Assembly: GCA_045110285.1 (NCBI GenBank)
Contig: JBGCGA010000067.1
Span: 1 to 63,501, forward strand
Source: Putridiphycobacter sp045110285
GTDB taxonomy: Bacteria > Bacteroidota > Bacteroidia > Flavobacteriales_D > Crocinitomicaceae
Length of the DNA stretch: 63,501 nt
Direction of reading: 5' to 3'
Within the stretch, counting starts at the first letter, position 1, and each line of letters opens with the position of its first letter. Shown in pieces: positions 60,779 to 63,501 of the stretch. The notes beneath the pieces are model-generated. The model worked only from the letters and a program-made list of their open reading frames with translations, was not told the origin of the DNA and did not search any database. Position numbers and translations under genes: made by a program.

Positions 60779-62254
60779 TTGGGTACTATTAGAAATCAAG
60801 CAATGCGCTCCACCGTCATCACTTTTTTTGGCATTGGAATTGGAATGCTTAGTAGAGGAACCATGCCGTTTACTCTTAGTACAGAAGAAATAGGTGCATT
60901 GTTTCTTCTTGGAATAGTTTCTTCTTTTGTTGCTACTATTTTTAGTCTTGGATTTCCTCAAATCACCCTAAAATTATTTCCGCACTTTAGAAACGCGAAA
61001 GAGAATCACAATGGTTTTTTTCTATTTTCATCAACAGTATCTTCAATTGGATCATTATTAGGTCTTGCTTTCTTTTATATTTTTAAAGATTTACTAGTTG
61101 GTGATGGCCCGGGAACGGAGCTGATTCAGGAATACACCTATTTAATTCCCCCATTAATTTTCTGTGGAATATTTTTCAGAAACATGGACACTTACCTCAG
61201 AATGTTATACAAATCTGTGATAGGAATATTCATAGAAGGCTTTGTATTAAAAATTACAATCTTGACCGGTGTTATACTTTTTTGGATGCAACTAATTAAC
61301 TTTGAAAAGCTTGCTTATATCTACACTATTGCTTTAGCACTACCAGGAATTGTTACTTTAGCAGTAGCTTATACTCAAACTGAAAAACGAACTTTGCCTA
61401 ATTCTGCTTTTTTTAGCAGAGAATTAAAAAATCAGATTTATCAGAATGGATTCTTCGGCATCCTAGCTTCAGCATCTGGAATTATAATACTTACGGTTGA
61501 TTCGATAATGATAAATAATCTCATAGGTACTGACTCGGTTGGAATATACAGTACCTTATTCTTTGCTGGAATTTTAGTTAGTACTCCAGCTAGAGGGGTA
61601 AAAAGAATCGCTTCTGCAGTTATAGCTGAGTCCTGGAAGACAAACCAGCTTAGCAACATTGCTTCAATATATTCAAAAAGTACTAAAACCCTTCTTATAT
61701 CAGGCCAATTTCTATTTATAGTTGGGTGGGCATGCATTCAACCTGCACTAACTTTTTTACCTGAATACAAGATTGGCTTGTATGTGTTTTTCTTTATTGG
61801 ATTGGCTCAATTGATTGATATGATGACAGGAGTAAATATGGAAATCATAGCATCATCAAAGTATTTCAAGTACAATACTTATTTCAATATTGTCCTTGCT
61901 ATAGTATCAGTAATTGCTAATTTAATATTTATTTCAAACTGGGGAATAGTTGGGGCGGCTTTTGCTTCAACTATGTCGTTACTAACGATTAATATTATAA
62001 AATGGTATTTTCTAAAAAAGAGCTTTAATTTACAGCCATTTGATCGGTCTTTTCTTATCGCCCTTATTGTCGGAATTTCGTTTTTCATTTTAGTATCTAT
62101 CATCAAAATACCCTTGGATCCTATTCCACTGATTATTTTTTATTTTGTCACGATATCTGCACTATATTGGACCATTATCTACCAGCTAAATCTGTCGGAA
62201 GATATTTCGAAAGTAATTTTGAAAATATTGAAAAAAACTAAATTCAAAAGCTAA
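60779..62254 (+). CDS. Wzx-type oligosaccharide flippase
   Basis: A 491-residue membrane protein of the MOP/polysaccharide transporter family with about 12-14 helices. The N-terminus GTIRNQAMRSTVITFFGIGI matches the MGxIRRQ form of Bacteroidota flippases, which supports the TTG start at 60779. FFAGILVSTPARGVKRIA and FIGLAQLIDMMTGVNMEIIA are typical. It would move lipid-linked sugar units across the inner membrane. 84 bases after the GT-B-like gene. Confidence 0.9.
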   Translation: MGTIRNQAMRSTVITFFGIGIGMLSRGTMPFTLSTEEIGALFLLGIVSSFVATIFSLGFPQITLKLFPHFRNAKENHNGFFLFSSTVSSIGSLLGLAFFYIFKDLLVGDGPGTELIQEYTYLIPPLIFCGIFFRNMDTYLRMLYKSVIGIFIEGFVLKITILTGVILFWMQLINFEKLAYIYTIALALPGIVTLAVAYTQTEKRTLPNSAFFSRELKNQIYQNGFFGILASASGIIILTVDSIMINNLIGTDSVGIYSTLFFAGILVSTPARGVKRIASAVIAESWKTNQLSNIASIYSKSTKTLLISGQFLFIVGWACIQPALTFLPEYKIGLYVFFFIGLAQLIDMMTGVNMEIIASSKYFKYNTYFNIVLAIVSVIANLIFISNWGIVGAAFASTMSLLTINIIKWYFLKKSFNLQPFDRSFLIALIVGISFFILVSIIKIPLDPIPLIIFYFVTISALYWTIIYQLNLSEDISKVILKILKKTKFKS

Positions 62255-62273
62255 ACCAGTTATCTTTGCAGTC

Positions 62274-63257
62274 ATGAATTTCGACCAAACCATTCTGAAT
62301 AAAATAAAAACATCTGCCATTCTAATTACTGGTGGAGCGGGTTTTATTGGTTCAAACCTAGCTGGTAAATTGCTGAACTTAAAGGCAAAAAAAGTAGTTA
62401 TTTTTGATGATCTATCGACTGGATTTACAAACAATATTGAGGAGTTCAGAAGTCATGAAAATTTTGAATTTATTGAAGGATCAATAACTGATTTACAGGC
62501 CTGTTTAAAAGTATCAAAAAATGTAGATATTGTTTTTCATATGGCTGCTTTGGGCAGTGTACCGCGCAGCATTGACAATCCTATTGCCACAAACAATGTA
62601 AATGTGGATGGATTTGTAAATATGCTTTGGGCAGCAAAAGAAAACGCTGTCAAAAAAATAGTTTACTCTTCGTCATCCTCAGTGTATGGGGATGATAAAA
62701 CAATACCAAAAACAGAAAATAATATAGGTAATCCTCTTTCGCCTTATGCCGTTTCAAAACGTTCTAATGAGCTATATGCTAATACATTTTCAGACATATA
62801 CAATATGTCAATTACTGGTTTGAGGTATTTTAATGTTTTTGGACCCAAGCAAAACGTAAAAGGAGCATATGCTGCTGTGATTCCAATTTTCATTAGCAAA
62901 TTGTTAAAAAATGAACAGTGTCAGATTAATGGTGACGGAAAAATTTCAAGAGACTTTACGTATGTTGACAATGTTGTTTACGCAAATATTTTAGCAGCAT
63001 TCAAGTCTGATAATAAAAAGCATGAATTACTAAACATTGCAATGGGCGATCAATTATCATTAAATGACCTATATTATAAACTAGAAGAAAAGATAAGCTC
63101 AGGGTTATCGCCAATTCACAAACCAGCTAGACTGGGAGACATTCAAAATAGTAGAGCAGATATCACAAAAGCAAGACAGATAATAGGATATGTGCCTCAA
63201 GTATCAGTTGAAACCGGAATAGAAAAGACAGTGAATTGGTATCAATCTAAAAATTAA
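62274..63257 (+). CDS. UDP-N-acetylglucosamine 4-epimerase (WbpP/TviC type)
   Basis: A 327-residue SDR epimerase. NAD loop LITGGAGFIGSNLAGKLL (about 17-34), FHMAALGSVPRS, YSSSSSVYG, catalytic YAVSKRSNE, and RYFNVFGPKQNVKGAYAAVI followed by NGDGKISRDFTYVDNV. The PxxNP-GAYAAVIP form and the SRDF motif match the WbpP/TviC subfamily, which makes UDP-GalNAc. With wecB and wecC it supplies sugars for a ManNAcA/GalNAc-type polymer. It converges on the M1 peptidase gene with a one-base gap. Confidence 0.88.
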   Translation: MNFDQTILNKIKTSAILITGGAGFIGSNLAGKLLNLKAKKVVIFDDLSTGFTNNIEEFRSHENFEFIEGSITDLQACLKVSKNVDIVFHMAALGSVPRSIDNPIATNNVNVDGFVNMLWAAKENAVKKIVYSSSSSVYGDDKTIPKTENNIGNPLSPYAVSKRSNELYANTFSDIYNMSITGLRYFNVFGPKQNVKGAYAAVIPIFISKLLKNEQCQINGDGKISRDFTYVDNVVYANILAAFKSDNKKHELLNIAMGDQLSLNDLYYKLEEKISSGLSPIHKPARLGDIQNSRADITKARQIIGYVPQVSVETGIEKTVNWYQSKN

Positions 63258-63258
63258 T

Positions 63259-63501
63259 TTACATCCCTAAAATTTCATCAATTGTTTGGTATGAAACTGC
63301 ATGGTAATTAACTCTAGCATTTTCATATACATCTTTTGCAAAATTCATATCATCAGCACTTTGATCAGCCAATGCTTGGTATATGGGCTCTAAAAACTTC
63401 CGTCTGCCCACTTCAGTTAAAAATTCAGCCATGTATGGCCGTGCAGCATGGTAATTATTTTCAATTGCTTTTACAAACCATTCAGCTTTAATCTCAGCAT
63501 T
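63259..63501 (-). CDS. M1 family aminopeptidase, C-terminal end (partial)
   Basis: The minus strand is open for 80 residues up to a TAA at 63259-63261. It reads AEWFVKAIENNYHAARPYMA, then FLTEVGRRKFLEPIYQALAD, DDMNFAKDVYENARVNYHAV and SYQTIDEILGM. This is the C-terminal helical (ARM-like) domain of leukotriene-A4-hydrolase-type M1 metallopeptidases. The catalytic HEXXH part lies beyond the right edge. Confidence 0.85.
   Translation of the reverse strand, partial: NAEIKAEWFVKAIENNYHAARPYMAEFLTEVGRRKFLEPIYQALADQSADDMNFAKDVYENARVNYHAVSYQTIDEILGM

Noticed and set aside
61441..61737. 98-codon open frame antisense to the flippase gene
   Set aside because: It mirrors conserved membrane-protein coding sequence and resembles no protein I know.

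Overview
This window is a 63.5-kb piece of an AT-rich Bacteroidota chromosome, most likely from the order Flavobacteriales (a Crocinitomicaceae/Cryomorphaceae-like lineage is my guess, held weakly). Evidence for the phylum: type IX secretion components and a secreted protein with a T9SS sorting domain, a Na+-NQR operon, bacillithiol synthesis (bshC), monomeric NADP isocitrate dehydrogenase, the bamD-rpoZ-coaBC-DUF4835-recN operon order, several flavobacterial DUF families (4834, 4835, 4920, 5362), and promoters of the Bacteroidota form (TTTG, about 19-20 bases, TAnnTTTG) in front of many genes. It is chromosomal backbone plus a surface-polysaccharide locus. I see no phage, plasmid, insertion sequence, CRISPR array or tRNA.

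Layout. 1-136 is the 5' end of a 16S rRNA gene on the minus strand, driven by three tandem promoters in 271-530. 730-11017: an LptF/G-type permease, a menaquinone pair (menI-like, menF), an OmpA-domain protein, a Crp/Fnr regulator, a CBS-nadK-porQ operon, pdxJ, a two-component system and a DUF4920 lipoprotein. 11290-18013: a serine-palmitoyltransferase-like enzyme and, divergently, the six-gene bamD-rpoZ-coaBC-DUF4835-recN-DUF423 operon. 18005-26665: tsaB with an OmpA-family protein, a truncated hemoglobin, icd, a CDP-alcohol phosphatidyltransferase, a barrel-like protein and a T9SS cargo. 26820-32765: nqrABCDEF on the minus strand, closed by a terminator. 32890-41108, all minus: a uracil salvage operon (upp, membrane protein, yjjG-like), an SDR/acyltransferase pair, an ABC-F ATPase and a tyrosine autokinase of the Wzc type. 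41288-51195: glyA, bshC, ppiB, a hemerythrin-like protein, lipoproteins, a short carB and DUF4834.

51342-63257 is a plus-strand envelope glycan locus: a YfhO-like membrane protein, a GT4 glycosyltransferase, UDP-ManNAc dehydrogenase and UDP-GlcNAc 2-epimerase (together making UDP-ManNAcA), an acetyltransferase, a novel GT-B-like protein preceded by a free-standing copy of its own first 77 residues, a Wzx-type flippase and a UDP-GlcNAc 4-epimerase. The Wzc-type kinase 10 kb upstream could serve polymer export. The window ends in the 3' part of an M1 aminopeptidase gene on the minus strand.

The most unusual observations are: (i) the duplicated N-terminal domain at 58767-59000; (ii) two genes (menF and a FemAB/GNAT-like gene) whose homologous N-termini extend into sequence with no ATG, GTG or TTG; (iii) an ABC-F protein with one canonical and one doubly degenerate ATP site; (iv) a perfect 13-bp GC-rich hairpin inside coaBC; (v) promoter -7 boxes only 3-4 bases from start codons, implying leaderless mRNAs; and (vi) convergent genes sharing a 4-base palindromic stop. 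I did not find a clearly new multi-gene defence or mobile system; none is claimed.
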